Of a stretch of DNA of 64,000 nucleotides, positions 36,438-44,719 are shown one piece after another (the first letter of the stretch is position 1; every line of letters starts with the position of its first letter). Source of the stretch: Pseudomonadota bacterium (GTDB lineage: Bacteria > Desulfobacterota > Desulfobulbia > Desulfobulbales > SURF-16); NCBI GenBank assembly GCA_018897105.1, contig JAHILF010000058.1, positions 49,264-113,263 on the forward strand, given 5' to 3'. The translations under genes were made by a program, and so were the position numbers. The notes under the pieces were generated by a model. That model was given only the letters and a program-made list of their open reading frames with translations. It was not told where the DNA came from and did no database searches.

Positions 36438-37529
36438 CTATAAATCAAGAAAAGTTGTGTCCCGGTTCAGGATGCGGCAGCCGTTCTTCTCCACCACCCC
36501 CATGTTTTCCAGCCGTATCCCACCCCAGCCCGGCAGGTAGACCCCGGGTTCAACGGTAACAATCATGCCGGACTGCAGCTTTTTGCCGTTTCTGCGATTG
36601 AGCGACGGCGCTTCATGGACAGCCAGGCCGACCCCGTGTCCCAGGCCATGGCCGAATTTGTCCCCCAGTCCGGCCGCGGAGATGACCTCCCTGGCAGCCC
36701 GATCAGCCTCCTTACCGGTTATCCCGGCTCTGATGGCGGCTGATGCCGCCAGCTGCGCCTTTCTCACCAGTCGGAAGAGATCAACGGTTTTCTGGTCCGG
36801 TGTGCCCAGCACCACGGTGCGGGTCATGTCCGAACAGTAACCGTCAAGGATCAGGCCCATATCTATGACAATGGGTTCTCCCTGCTTGAGCGGCCGGGAG
36901 CTGGGCACCGCGTGCGGGGAGGCACCGTTCGGCCCTCCGGCCACAATGGTGGCAAAGCTCGGCCGCTCCGCGCCGTTGCCGAGCATGGTGTTCTCAAGGC
37001 GCATGGCCACCTCCCGTTCCGTCTGTCCCTCCCGCAGGGTGGCAAAGACCTCCTGGAAGACCTGTTCATTGAGCAACACAGATTTTTCAATGCTGTCAAT
37101 CTCTTCTTCTTCTTTTCTCTCTCGCATTTTCTCGACAATGCCGACCAGTGGCACCGCCTCGATGCCGAGCTTATCGGTGAGGGAGGTCAGCTTGCCGGCC
37201 GTGGCATGGAGCAGGTAATGGCTCTCAAAACCCAGCCGTTTGACCTTGAGCTTCGGCAGCAGCTTCTGCAGCAGCGACAGCAGGCCTTTGGGATAAAGAA
37301 TGATCTCGAAACCCTTGGCCTCGAAAGCCGCATGCAGCTCAAAACGGAAATCGGTCAGCAGCAAAGGCGTTCCGCTGCGGGGGATGAGCAGTACCCCGCT
37401 CGTTTCCGAGATGGATGAATCGGTTGCGCTGTACCGGCTCAGATACCTGCGGTTATCCGGCTGGGTGACAAGCAGGGCGTCAATCTTGCGATTTTTTAAT
37501 ATCTTTCTTAATTCGTTGAGCTTTTCCAT
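36438..37529 (-). CDS. Xaa-Pro aminopeptidase/dipeptidase (M24)
   Basis: Cytosolic dimetal peptidase releasing N-terminal residues before proline. N-terminal creatinase-like domain (~1-125) then the pita-bread domain. Metal ligands are visible: IDMGLILDGYCSDMTRT (two Asp), GHGLGHGVGLAVHE (His), VTVEPGVYLPGWGGIRLEN (two Glu). 363 residues, the usual length for bacterial PepQ/YpdF-type enzymes. Its last ~80 bases are duplicated 1.7 kb away beyond the cheX/regulator pair, suggesting its 3' end was an integration or recombination site. Divergent from the hydrogenase operon. Confidence 0.93.
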   Translation of the reverse strand: MEKLNELRKILKNRKIDALLVTQPDNRRYLSRYSATDSSISETSGVLLIPRSGTPLLLTDFRFELHAAFEAKGFEIILYPKGLLSLLQKLLPKLKVKRLGFESHYLLHATAGKLTSLTDKLGIEAVPLVGIVEKMRERKEEEEIDSIEKSVLLNEQVFQEVFATLREGQTEREVAMRLENTMLGNGAERPSFATIVAGGPNGASPHAVPSSRPLKQGEPIVIDMGLILDGYCSDMTRTVVLGTPDQKTVDLFRLVRKAQLAASAAIRAGITGKEADRAAREVISAAGLGDKFGHGLGHGVGLAVHEAPSLNRRNGKKLQSGMIVTVEPGVYLPGWGGIRLENMGVVEKNGCRILNRDTTFLDL

Positions 37530-37672
37530 ATTTTTCCCGGAACCTTGATTAGTTATTGCAAAACAGCATCAAGCACGGCAAATTACATTTTCTATGATTA
37601 CAGTGACCACCTGCAAGTGCAAGCGATAATCAGCCAAGGCGTCAATTATTTGCAGACAAATCCGCTGGACAA

Positions 37673-37702
37673 TTGCTTAATGCTCTGGACATAGTGTAAT
37701 AT
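37673..37702 (+). promoter_or_regulatory. Possible promoter of the hydrogenase operon
   Basis: TTGCTT, 18-base spacer, TAATAT, 40 bases before the first ATG. Moderate match; no clear FNR-type palindrome was found. Confidence 0.35.
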
Positions 37703-37741
37703 ATCTTTTTTTCGTCAATTCTTTGTTGAGGGTTGCCCTGC

Positions 37742-38791
37742 ATGCTTTTTCGAGTTTTTGCCAAAGACCAACTCATCAATCTCTACGATATTCTTGCGGT
37801 CAATCATATTGTCGGGCCAGTGAGCAAAGGGGTAGACCGCCATGGCGCACCTCTCTATGATTTTGATTTCATCTATGATTTTGCCGAGCTGCAGCTTGAT
37901 TACACGGCAACCATTCACTCGCTGAAACGCTTTGTGCTTCCTCCCCGGGAAACCCTGTGCACCTTTGATCTGCAAACAGACAGCTGGCAGAAACATGTGG
38001 ACTTCAATGCCGACAAGCCAATAGTCTATTTCGGACTCCATGCCTGTGACATCAACGCCTTGAACAAACTGGACAAGGTTCTCCTTGGCAATGTTTTCCC
38101 GGACCCTTACTATGCCGCCAAACGGAAAAACATGTTCATCATCGGCGTGGGCTGCATGCCCCAGCCCTTCTGCTTCTGCAAGTCCATGGGCACGGATTCC
38201 GTTCTCCACGGCTTTGATCTGTTTCTGACCGACCTGGGTGACTCTTATTTCGTTGAGATCCATTCGGCCCGCGCCTTTACTTTTATGAGCAGCATGGAAT
38301 GCCGGGAGCCGCGCCACAGCGAGCACCAACGTTTTCTCGAAGTAACCCAGGAGCGCATGAACCGCTTTACCTGCCATGTTGACACCACGGACCTGACCAA
38401 GATCCTTGATCTGGAGTTCCAGGCCGACGTCTGGCAGGAATGGGGCAAAAAATGCCTTTCCTGCGGCACCTGCGCCAATGTCTGCCCCACCTGTTACTGT
38501 TACGGCATTGAGGAAAATGTCGATCTCAGCCTGCAGCATGCCACCAAGACCAAGCATCTTTATTCCTGCAATCTCATTGATTTTGCCCAGGTGGCCGGCG
38601 GCCACAATTTCCGGCCGGAGAGCCATGACCGCTTGAAATACCGCTACTATCATAAACACCGGGGTTTTGTCGAGGCCTTCGAGGAATCACTCTGTGTGGG
38701 ATGCGGCCGCTGCGGCCAATCCTGCCTGGCGAACATCACGGTGCCTGAGGTGATCAGGAGTGTGCGGGGCGAGGGAGGAGACCATGCATAA
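37742..38791 (+). CDS. Group 3b [NiFe] hydrogenase/sulfhydrogenase beta subunit (Fe-S)
   Basis: Electron-transfer subunit carrying two [4Fe-4S] clusters in the C-terminal third: CLSCGTCANVCPTCYC and CVGCGRCGQSCLANI. The N-terminal part (VYFGLHACDINALNKLDKVL) matches the HydB/AsrA-like dicluster family that passes electrons between the flavin subunit and the hydrogenase dimer. GAGGG lies nine bases before the chosen ATG. Its last eight bases overlap the next gene. First gene of the four-gene beta-gamma-small-large order typical of soluble NAD(P)-linked hydrogenases. Confidence 0.9.
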   Translation: MLFRVFAKDQLINLYDILAVNHIVGPVSKGVDRHGAPLYDFDFIYDFAELQLDYTATIHSLKRFVLPPRETLCTFDLQTDSWQKHVDFNADKPIVYFGLHACDINALNKLDKVLLGNVFPDPYYAAKRKNMFIIGVGCMPQPFCFCKSMGTDSVLHGFDLFLTDLGDSYFVEIHSARAFTFMSSMECREPRHSEHQRFLEVTQERMNRFTCHVDTTDLTKILDLEFQADVWQEWGKKCLSCGTCANVCPTCYCYGIEENVDLSLQHATKTKHLYSCNLIDFAQVAGGHNFRPESHDRLKYRYYHKHRGFVEAFEESLCVGCGRCGQSCLANITVPEVIRSVRGEGGDHA

Positions 38792-39683
38792 ACTGCCCTT
38801 TGTCGATGTACTGGCCGAAAAACAGGATCATTCCCGCAAACAGGACCTGGAAAGCTTTGAATACACCTTTCAGGCGGAAATCACCAATGTCTACCCCCTT
38901 ACCACAACGGAAAAACTCTATCAGATCCAGATCATAGATCAGGAGGAGCGGATGCGCTTCTCATTTAAGCCGGGCCAGTTTGTCATGCTGGAACTGCCGG
39001 GCATCGGTGAAGCGCCCTTTTCCATCTCCTCCTCCCCCATCCGGCACGGAGATATCGAGCTGTGCATCCGGGCAGTGGGCAACATGACCGACTTTCTCGC
39101 CAGAGTGCCCCGGGGCACCAGGGTGGGCATCAGCGGCCCCTTTGGCACCAGCTTTCCGGTGGAGCAGATGCAGGGCCATGATATCATGCTCATTGCCGGC
39201 GGCCTGGGGATCGTCCCCCTGCGGGCTCCCATTTTTGCCGTGCTGGAGAACCGCAACCGCTTCGGCAATATCGATATCATTTACGGCGCACGCAACCCTT
39301 CCGAGCTGCTTTTTACCTATCAGTACGATATGTGGCGGCAGTTTGACATCAATCTCAATATCATTGTTGACACAGGGGACGCTGACTGGCAGGGGCCGGT
39401 GGGCCGCATCACCACCATTTTGGAGCAGCGCATCGCCGCAGCGCCGAACATGGGCAAGAACACCTACGCCATTGTCTGCGGCCCGCCGGTCATGTTCAAA
39501 TTCGTCTGCGATATGCTCCTCAAGGCCCATCTGCCCATGCAGCAGATTTTCGTGTCGCTTGAGCGCAGAATGCATTGCGGCCGCGGCAAATGCTGTCGCT
39601 GCAACATCGGCTCCACCTATACCTGCCTGGAAGGTCCTGTTTTTGACTACTGGTCGGTGATGAATATGAAAGAAGCCATTTAG
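38784..39683 (+). CDS. Hydrogenase/sulfhydrogenase gamma subunit (FAD/NAD(P)-binding)
   Basis: Ferredoxin-reductase-like subunit that exchanges electrons with NAD(P)H. The FAD-binding barrel shows FKPGQFVMLELPGIGEAPFS and the nucleotide fold MLIAGGLGIVPLRAPI; the C-terminal Cys cluster MHCGRGKCCRCNIGSTYTC binds a [2Fe-2S] centre. The start ATG at 38784 has GGGAGGAG just upstream and overlaps the beta subunit, implying translational coupling. Cytosolic; no signal peptide. Confidence 0.9.
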   Translation: MHKLPFVDVLAEKQDHSRKQDLESFEYTFQAEITNVYPLTTTEKLYQIQIIDQEERMRFSFKPGQFVMLELPGIGEAPFSISSSPIRHGDIELCIRAVGNMTDFLARVPRGTRVGISGPFGTSFPVEQMQGHDIMLIAGGLGIVPLRAPIFAVLENRNRFGNIDIIYGARNPSELLFTYQYDMWRQFDINLNIIVDTGDADWQGPVGRITTILEQRIAAAPNMGKNTYAIVCGPPVMFKFVCDMLLKAHLPMQQIFVSLERRMHCGRGKCCRCNIGSTYTCLEGPVFDYWSVMNMKEAI

Positions 39684-39690
39684 AGATCCC

Positions 39691-40488
39691 ATGACAGCCA
39701 AGGAACATACATATCTCGGCGTGCCGGTCAAAAAGCCGAAAGTCGCTTTTTTCGAGTTCACCTCCTGCGAGGGCTGCCAGCTGCAGCTGCTCAATAACGA
39801 GGCCACCCTGGTTGATTTCCTCTCACTGCTGACCATTGTCAATTTCCGTGAGGCGATGAGCGAGCAAAGCAACGATTATGAAATCGCCTTTGTCGAAGGA
39901 AGCATCACCAGGGATGACGAGGCAGAGCAGCTGAAACAAATCCGCGACCGGGCGCAAACCCTGGTGGCCCTCGGCTCCTGCGCCTGCTTCGGCGGCGTGA
40001 ACCAGCTCAAAAATCGCTTCAACGACCTCGCCTGGGTGAAAAAACAGGTCTACGGCTCCCATCCCATAGAAACCCGGGAGGCGATGCCCCTGTCCGCCAT
40101 CGTGCCGGTGGATCTGGAGATTTATGGCTGTCCAATCAAAAAAGAAGAAGTGGAAAGGGTGGTGACCAATCTGGTGCTGGGCAAGTCCATTGATTACCCC
40201 AAGTATCCGGTGTGCATGGAGTGCAAGGCCAACCACAATGTCTGCCTTTTTGACCTGGGCCAGCCGTGCCTGGGGCCGATCACTAGGGCAGGCTGTGACG
40301 CATGGTGCCCCACTAACCGCCTCGGCTGCTGGGGCTGCCGGGGCCCGGCAGAAAAACCCAATGTGAGGCAGCTCAGGCAGATCATGCATGAACACGGTTT
40401 TTCCGATGAGCAGATGCTGGACCGGCTGGAATGTTTCGGCGGCTTTGGGCAATATGTCAGTGAGCTGAAAAGAGCCTCTAAGGAATAA
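39691..40488 (+). CDS. [NiFe] hydrogenase small subunit (group 3b)
   Basis: Iron-sulfur subunit of the catalytic dimer. Proximal-cluster cysteines appear in FTSCEGCQLQLLN, LGSCACFGGV and YGCPIKK; the later Cys pattern (CMECKANHNVCLFD, CLGPITRAGCDAWCP, GCWGCRGP) supplies further clusters. 265 residues without a Tat signal, so the enzyme is cytosolic, in keeping with group 3b. It follows the gamma subunit by seven bases and precedes the large subunit by seven. Confidence 0.92.
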   Translation: MTAKEHTYLGVPVKKPKVAFFEFTSCEGCQLQLLNNEATLVDFLSLLTIVNFREAMSEQSNDYEIAFVEGSITRDDEAEQLKQIRDRAQTLVALGSCACFGGVNQLKNRFNDLAWVKKQVYGSHPIETREAMPLSAIVPVDLEIYGCPIKKEEVERVVTNLVLGKSIDYPKYPVCMECKANHNVCLFDLGQPCLGPITRAGCDAWCPTNRLGCWGCRGPAEKPNVRQLRQIMHEHGFSDEQMLDRLECFGGFGQYVSELKRASKE

Positions 40489-40495
40489 CGAATCC

Positions 40496-41770
40496 ATGAA
40501 AGTTTCCTGCAACATTAAAGTAAACCATCTGACCCGGGTAGAAGGACACGGTAATATCCGCATCAGGATCAAAAATGGTCAGGTGGAAGAGGCGGGCTGG
40601 GATGTGGTTGAGACTCCCCGTTTTTTCGAGGCCATCCTGGTGGGTAAACTGTGGGAAAACGCCCCCTATCTCTGTGGTCGGATCTGCGGCATCTGCTCCA
40701 TCGGGCATACCCTGGCCAGCATCAGGGCGGTTGAAAATGCCTTTGGCATCGTGCCCGACAAACAGACCGCCAGCCTGCGGCTCCTGCTCAAACATATGGA
40801 GACCCTGCAAAGCCATATTCTGCATCTTTATTTTCTGGCAGCCCCTGATTTTCTCCATATCGGCAGCGTGCTGCCGCTGGTCCAGACCCACCCGGAGGTA
40901 GTGCAGCGCGCCACCCGTCTGAAACTGCTGGCCAACGACGCCTGTGATATCATCGGCGGCCGCCGGGTCCATCCGACCCGGCCAGTGGTCGGCGGCTTTA
41001 CCATGCTGCCGGAAAAATCCCAGCTCGCCCTGATCAAAGCAAGACTTGAAGCCGCTCTGCCGGATCTGGTCAAAACCGCCCAGCTCTTCCAGACATTTTC
41101 GCTGCCCGATTTTGTTAGGGAGACGGAATTTGTCTCCTTAAAAGGAGGGGACCATTATCCGTTTATCGGCGGCGATCTGGTTTCAAGCGATGGCGTGGTA
41201 AGGAAAGAGGATGAATACCTGCAGATGACTAATGAATATGTGGTGGACCACTCCACCTCAAAATGGAGCCGCCTTTCCCGCCCCTCCCTAGCCGCGGGGG
41301 CACTGGCCCGGCTCAACAACAACTTTGCCCTGCTGCATCCCAAAGCCCGCGAGATCGCGGCAAGTTTCTCTCTGCAGCCGGTCAACCACAATCCCTTCAT
41401 GAACAACATCGCCCAGCTGGTGGAATGCGTCCATGTGGTCATCGACAGTATTGCCATCATTGAGGAACTGCTGGCAGCAAAATGGCAGAAACCCCGACAG
41501 CCGGTCATGCCGAAGGCGGGGCGGGGTGTCGGCGCGGTGGAGGTGCCACGGGGCATTCTTTACCATGCCTATGAATTTGACAAGGCAGGCAGGATCACCA
41601 GGGCGGACTGCGTCATTCCCACCAGTCAGAACAACGCCAATATCCATTATGATATCATCGAGCTGGCCCGGCAGTCGGCAGCGCAGCAAAGAACCGATGC
41701 CGAGATACAGCGCCTGGCCGAGATGCTGGTGCGGGCATACGATCCGTGCATTTCCTGTTCAGTCCACTGA
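40496..41770 (+). CDS. [NiFe] hydrogenase large subunit (group 3b), no C-terminal extension
   Basis: Catalytic subunit binding the NiFe(CN)2CO centre through RICGIC near residue 62-67 and DPCISCSVH at the end. 424 residues. The coding sequence stops directly after the His of the second motif, so the C-terminal peptide that maturation endopeptidases normally remove is absent. Other family wording: VNHLTRVEGHGNIRI at the start. Likely oxidises or evolves H2 with NAD(P) through the three upstream subunits, and relatives can reduce polysulfide. No hyp maturation genes are in the window. Confidence 0.93.
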   Translation: MKVSCNIKVNHLTRVEGHGNIRIRIKNGQVEEAGWDVVETPRFFEAILVGKLWENAPYLCGRICGICSIGHTLASIRAVENAFGIVPDKQTASLRLLLKHMETLQSHILHLYFLAAPDFLHIGSVLPLVQTHPEVVQRATRLKLLANDACDIIGGRRVHPTRPVVGGFTMLPEKSQLALIKARLEAALPDLVKTAQLFQTFSLPDFVRETEFVSLKGGDHYPFIGGDLVSSDGVVRKEDEYLQMTNEYVVDHSTSKWSRLSRPSLAAGALARLNNNFALLHPKAREIAASFSLQPVNHNPFMNNIAQLVECVHVVIDSIAIIEELLAAKWQKPRQPVMPKAGRGVGAVEVPRGILYHAYEFDKAGRITRADCVIPTSQNNANIHYDIIELARQSAAQQRTDAEIQRLAEMLVRAYDPCISCSVH

Positions 41771-41790
41771 TTTCATTTCTAAACCCTCAT

Positions 41791-41840
41791 GACCGGGTAT
41801 TTGGTCACCCCCGAGCATGAAAATGTATTTACGAACTAAC
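41791..41840 (+). repeat. Left arm of 50-bp inverted repeat
   Basis: Begins GACCGGGTATTTGGTCACCC. Its reverse complement recurs at 43473-43522 with about five mismatches in 50. The arms enclose 1.63 kb containing the small minus-strand operon. Confidence 0.85.
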
Positions 41841-41885
41841 CCCCATCTCCGCAAGCGGGAACAACGAAGCATGAAAGTTCGCGGT

Positions 41886-41954
41886 GTAGGAGGTCTTGCC
41901 CGCTACCTTTGACATAGCCAAAACTCCGTTATCGCGGGCAAGGCCCGCTCCTAC
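41886..41954. repeat. REP-like inverted pair (BIME-like)
   Basis: GTAGGAGGTCTTGCCCGC on the left and, inverted, GTAGGAGCGGGCCTTGCCCG on the right, separated by ~25 bases. The GTAGGAGCGGGC..TTGCCCGCGA wording is that of REP sequences dispersed by REP-associated tyrosine transposases in many Gram-negative genomes. Confidence 0.65.
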
Positions 41955-42284
41955 TGCAGAATGCATTACGCGCTGGGGAAAGGACTTTCATTTAAACCAA
42001 GTATAATAAATCAGACAGGATGCCAGTTTTTCTATTTTAATTTGCTGTAATTTCACGATATTTTTTTTATTTTCACGGTAAATCAAGATGGAAACGCGGA
42101 CACACAGCAAGGGGGGGTATAAAGGCAAGCGAGCAGCGACGAGCATGGACGCTCTAATGTCGTGCGAGGCACGGATGGCGAAAGCACGACCGACGAAACA
42201 GTACATATAGTACGGTGCGGAGCCGCACAGCGCAGCCGATTCAGTTCAATCACCCCCTCGAGGGGGACAAAGTTAACGCTTGAT

Positions 42285-42542
42285 TTAGGAATGAAATGAC
42301 ACGGTAAAACTCACCTGCAGATCATAGAGGTCGTTATGCAATTGCCGGATGGCCGTGAGCAGCTCATCGGTTTGCAGGTCAAAGGTCCATTCCCTTCCAC
42401 CCTGCTGAGGAAAACACCAAGCCGGCAGTGACGACCCATGGATTGTGGCCCAGTGCCGCACCACCTTTTCCACCTCTGTCCAACAGCAACCACATACTTC
42501 CGCATCTTGCTCGATGCATAGGGAAATTTTCGTGCGCGGCAC
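42285..42542 (-). CDS. Hypothetical protein, 85 aa
   Basis: GTG-started frame 15 bases after the stop of the gene upstream. The sequence has a Cys cluster near the N terminus (AEVCGCCW), several Trp and a plausible helical end (DELLTAIRQLHNDLYDLQ). Codon use resembles neighbouring genes, but there is no strong ribosome site and no recognised family, so it may be chance. If real it is co-transcribed with the 197-residue protein. Confidence 0.45.
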   Translation of the reverse strand: MPRTKISLCIEQDAEVCGCCWTEVEKVVRHWATIHGSSLPAWCFPQQGGREWTFDLQTDELLTAIRQLHNDLYDLQVSFTVSFHS

Positions 42543-42557
42543 AGCGGTACGCGGGCC

Positions 42558-43151
42558 TCAGGTGGCGATGAGATGCGTGGCGATAAACTCTTTGTACTGC
42601 TCAACCGCTCGCCCATACTGGTCATTCAGTTCCACCTGGATTCTCTGCCATTCCTCGGCAAATTTGGGGTGCTGGGATGGCTGAAGCTTCATTTTCATGC
42701 CGGTCTGCTGGGCCAGATTCTTTTCCAGCAACATCATCTGCTGGGCAAACTGCTCTTCCAGCTGTTTTTTAAGCTGTTCCTTGTGAGTCAGATAGCGGTC
42801 CAGAATCGATTTCATTTCCGTGAACACCTGGACAAGGTCGCCCTTGTCCCGACCGATCTCCATGAGGGCCTGCATGGCTTTTTCCGCAGCTGGCGCCTCA
42901 GTCGCCGTCCTGGGCAGAACAATATTCCGGAGTAAGGCGGTTACCATGCCCTTTTTCACATGGGGTCGTTCTGCTGCGGGACATTTTGCCAGGGCAGCGG
43001 GCAGATCAACCTGTTCACCCCGCAGAAAGCCTGCGGCAAGGCGCATGCCTTCCTTTTCTTTCTCCTGCAGAATCAGCTCACTTGAGGCACTTGCCTCCAT
43101 GCGGGCTGCCCGTTCCAGAACCATTTCAAGAGTGCTTCGTATTTCAGCCAT
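42558..43151 (-). CDS. Hypothetical helical protein, 197 aa
   Basis: Mostly alpha-helical, charged and Gln-rich, with a likely coiled coil in the second half (LTHKEQLKKQLEEQFAQQMM). No enzyme motif, signal peptide or membrane segment. The start MAEIRSTLEMVLERAARM is preferred, with GGATAAG just upstream; a longer form adds 12 poor residues. It sits inside the segment bounded by 50-bp inverted repeats. Family not recognised with certainty. Confidence 0.7.
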   Translation of the reverse strand: MAEIRSTLEMVLERAARMEASASSELILQEKEKEGMRLAAGFLRGEQVDLPAALAKCPAAERPHVKKGMVTALLRNIVLPRTATEAPAAEKAMQALMEIGRDKGDLVQVFTEMKSILDRYLTHKEQLKKQLEEQFAQQMMLLEKNLAQQTGMKMKLQPSQHPKFAEEWQRIQVELNDQYGRAVEQYKEFIATHLIAT

Positions 43152-43472
43152 TTTCTTATCCGTTTTGAAGGAATTATTTTGCCACAAAACAAGCGGGGAG
43201 GGGGAAATCAGTCTCCCTTGGAGTCCTCAAAAGTGCCTTACTGCCGAAGAGAAAAACCATACGTGGCCAATCCCTGATAATGTACCCTCTGCCACCAATC
43301 TTGGCGATAAAAATCATGTAAAAGAAACGGCGTTGCCTGGGAGCAAAGCACACGGCAAAAAAATGTCGAGCCCAAACTGATGGAGACTTTACCGTAAAAA
43401 TAAAAATCGCATTAAGATTACAGGTAGTAACAGTGTGTCCATAAAGCTTGACGGTCATTTGCTATAACTTGT

Positions 43473-43522
43473 GTTAGCTCGTAACTACATTCTCATGTGC
43501 GGGGGTGACCAAATACCCGGTC
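43473..43522 (-). repeat. Right arm of 50-bp inverted repeat
   Basis: Reverse complement of the left arm at 41791-41840, ~90% identical. It ends ~17 bases before the promoter of the zinc-ribbon gene. Confidence 0.85.
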
Positions 43523-43538
43523 CTGAATGTTTAGCTGA

Positions 43539-43567
43539 TTGACAAATTGCACCGCCTCGCTTAGTAT
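43539..43567 (+). promoter_or_regulatory. Promoter for the zinc ribbon/ATP-grasp pair
   Basis: TTGACA, 17-base spacer, TAGTAT (with an alternative overlapping TATACA), 30 bases before the GTG start. Confidence 0.6.
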
Positions 43568-43596
43568 ACAATACTTTTTCAAAGGAGGAATTGAAA

Positions 43597-43866
43597 GTGG
43601 ATACTCCGGCAGACTCTCAGTCACGCAGCCATCAAACTGCTAATATGGGCATGCGGCTTGCCTGCCCAACCTGTGGTAATGACACAGATTTTGTTGAAGT
43701 TGCCGATGGGGTTATCCTCACGACCCATTATGTGCAGAACGACGACTGCAGTTTTAGCCAAGATGGTGACGAATCCCAGATACTGGGTGAAATCCGTTTT
43801 TTTTGCGGAGAATGTAACGCCGATCTTACCCGATTCCACCAGCGTTTTGTGGAAATGCTCTTTTAA
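43597..43866 (+). CDS. Small zinc-ribbon protein
   Basis: 89 residues with two CXXC pairs, CPTCGND near residue 25 and CGECNAD near residue 75, forming a single zinc ribbon around the acidic segment HYVQNDDCSFSQDGDES. The GTG start at 43597 is preferred over TTG at 43591 because GGAGG lies eight bases before it. Its last base is the first base of the ATP-grasp start codon, so the two are translationally coupled. The product may be the substrate or partner of that ligase-like enzyme. Confidence 0.75.
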   Translation: MDTPADSQSRSHQTANMGMRLACPTCGNDTDFVEVADGVILTTHYVQNDDCSFSQDGDESQILGEIRFFCGECNADLTRFHQRFVEMLF

Positions 43867-44633
43867 TGCCCCCCTCTGCCACTCCCCGCATTATCACCAC
43901 AAACCAGATCCTGCGCCAAGAATATCATACCCTGCAGCGCGGTGATATTTTTATCGGGCGATTACGCCTCAAGACCACAGAGGAGCATCTTCTCCTCGAT
44001 CTGGTTGAGCGTGGCATTATTCTTTTTCCCCCAGCGCTGAGTCAGCATCTATGCCGCTCAAAGGTTTTTCAGGCCCATATTTTTGGCAGGCAGATGCTTC
44101 CCCTTTCCATGCCGATCCATGACCAGCATGACATGCTGGAGATCGTCAATCTGTATCAGAAAAACGGCATCAGCAGGGTGGTGACCAAACTTGACAGAAA
44201 AAATGCCGGCATGGGCATTCACCTGTGGCATAATGTTGAGGACGTTTTCAGCCACTCTACCCTGGGCTCCCTCCCCTTCCCGTTTGTTATCCAGCCATTT
44301 GCCGAAAACAGTCAGGATATTCGCGTCATTATCCTTGGTGAGTATCTCGAGTCGTACGCCCGATACAATCCGAACAACTTTAGAAATAATCTACACTGCG
44401 GGGGACAGAGCAACCCCTGTGAAATAAGCGGGGAGCAACTTGATTTATGCCGGCAGGTCATGGGCAGGGGCAAATTCCCATACGCCCATATTGATTTGAT
44501 GATTGCGGAAAGCGGGGAGACATATCTTGCGGAGATCAATTTACGGGGCGGCATCAAGGGAGCACAGATCAGCCCGGCCGAGTATAACGGCCGGGTGGAG
44601 TCAATCCACCGGAATTTTCTCAGCACCCGCTGA
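43866..44633 (+). CDS. ATP-grasp (RimK-like) protein
   Basis: 255 residues with an ATP-grasp fold: VVTKLDRKNAGMGIHLWHNV as the phosphate-binding loop region, FVIQPFAENSQDIRVIILGE as the adenine-binding hinge and RVI strand, and AHIDLMIAESGETYLAEINL continuing RGGIKG for the metal-binding Glu and Asn. Such enzymes join a carboxylate to an amine, often on peptides or glutamate. Start codon overlaps the stop of the zinc-ribbon gene. No biosynthetic cluster surrounds it, so substrate is unknown. Confidence 0.8.
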   Translation: MPPSATPRIITTNQILRQEYHTLQRGDIFIGRLRLKTTEEHLLLDLVERGIILFPPALSQHLCRSKVFQAHIFGRQMLPLSMPIHDQHDMLEIVNLYQKNGISRVVTKLDRKNAGMGIHLWHNVEDVFSHSTLGSLPFPFVIQPFAENSQDIRVIILGEYLESYARYNPNNFRNNLHCGGQSNPCEISGEQLDLCRQVMGRGKFPYAHIDLMIAESGETYLAEINLRGGIKGAQISPAEYNGRVESIHRNFLSTR

Positions 44634-44642
44634 ATTTTTCAT

Positions 44643-44682
44643 AAAAAAAAGGAGGCAGCAGAATTAAATCCGCCACCTCCTT
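44643..44682 (-). terminator. dsrC terminator
   Basis: Minus strand: AAGGAGGTGGC pairs with GCTGCCTCC and runs into TTTTTTTT, starting about 37 bases after the dsrC stop. Also placed to stop the convergent ATP-grasp transcript. Confidence 0.85.
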
Positions 44683-44719
44683 GCAAAGCTAAACAGCTGA
44701 AAGACTGTTTATAAAAGCA

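Larger units (their letters stand above)
41771..42284. other. Long intergenic region with REP-like and inverted-repeat sequence
   Basis: 514 bases without a supported gene. It holds the left arm of a 50-bp inverted repeat, a REP-like pair, an AT-rich patch, and a GC-rich structured patch (GTGCGGAGCCGCAC palindrome near 42214). No RNA gene was recognised. Confidence 0.6.
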
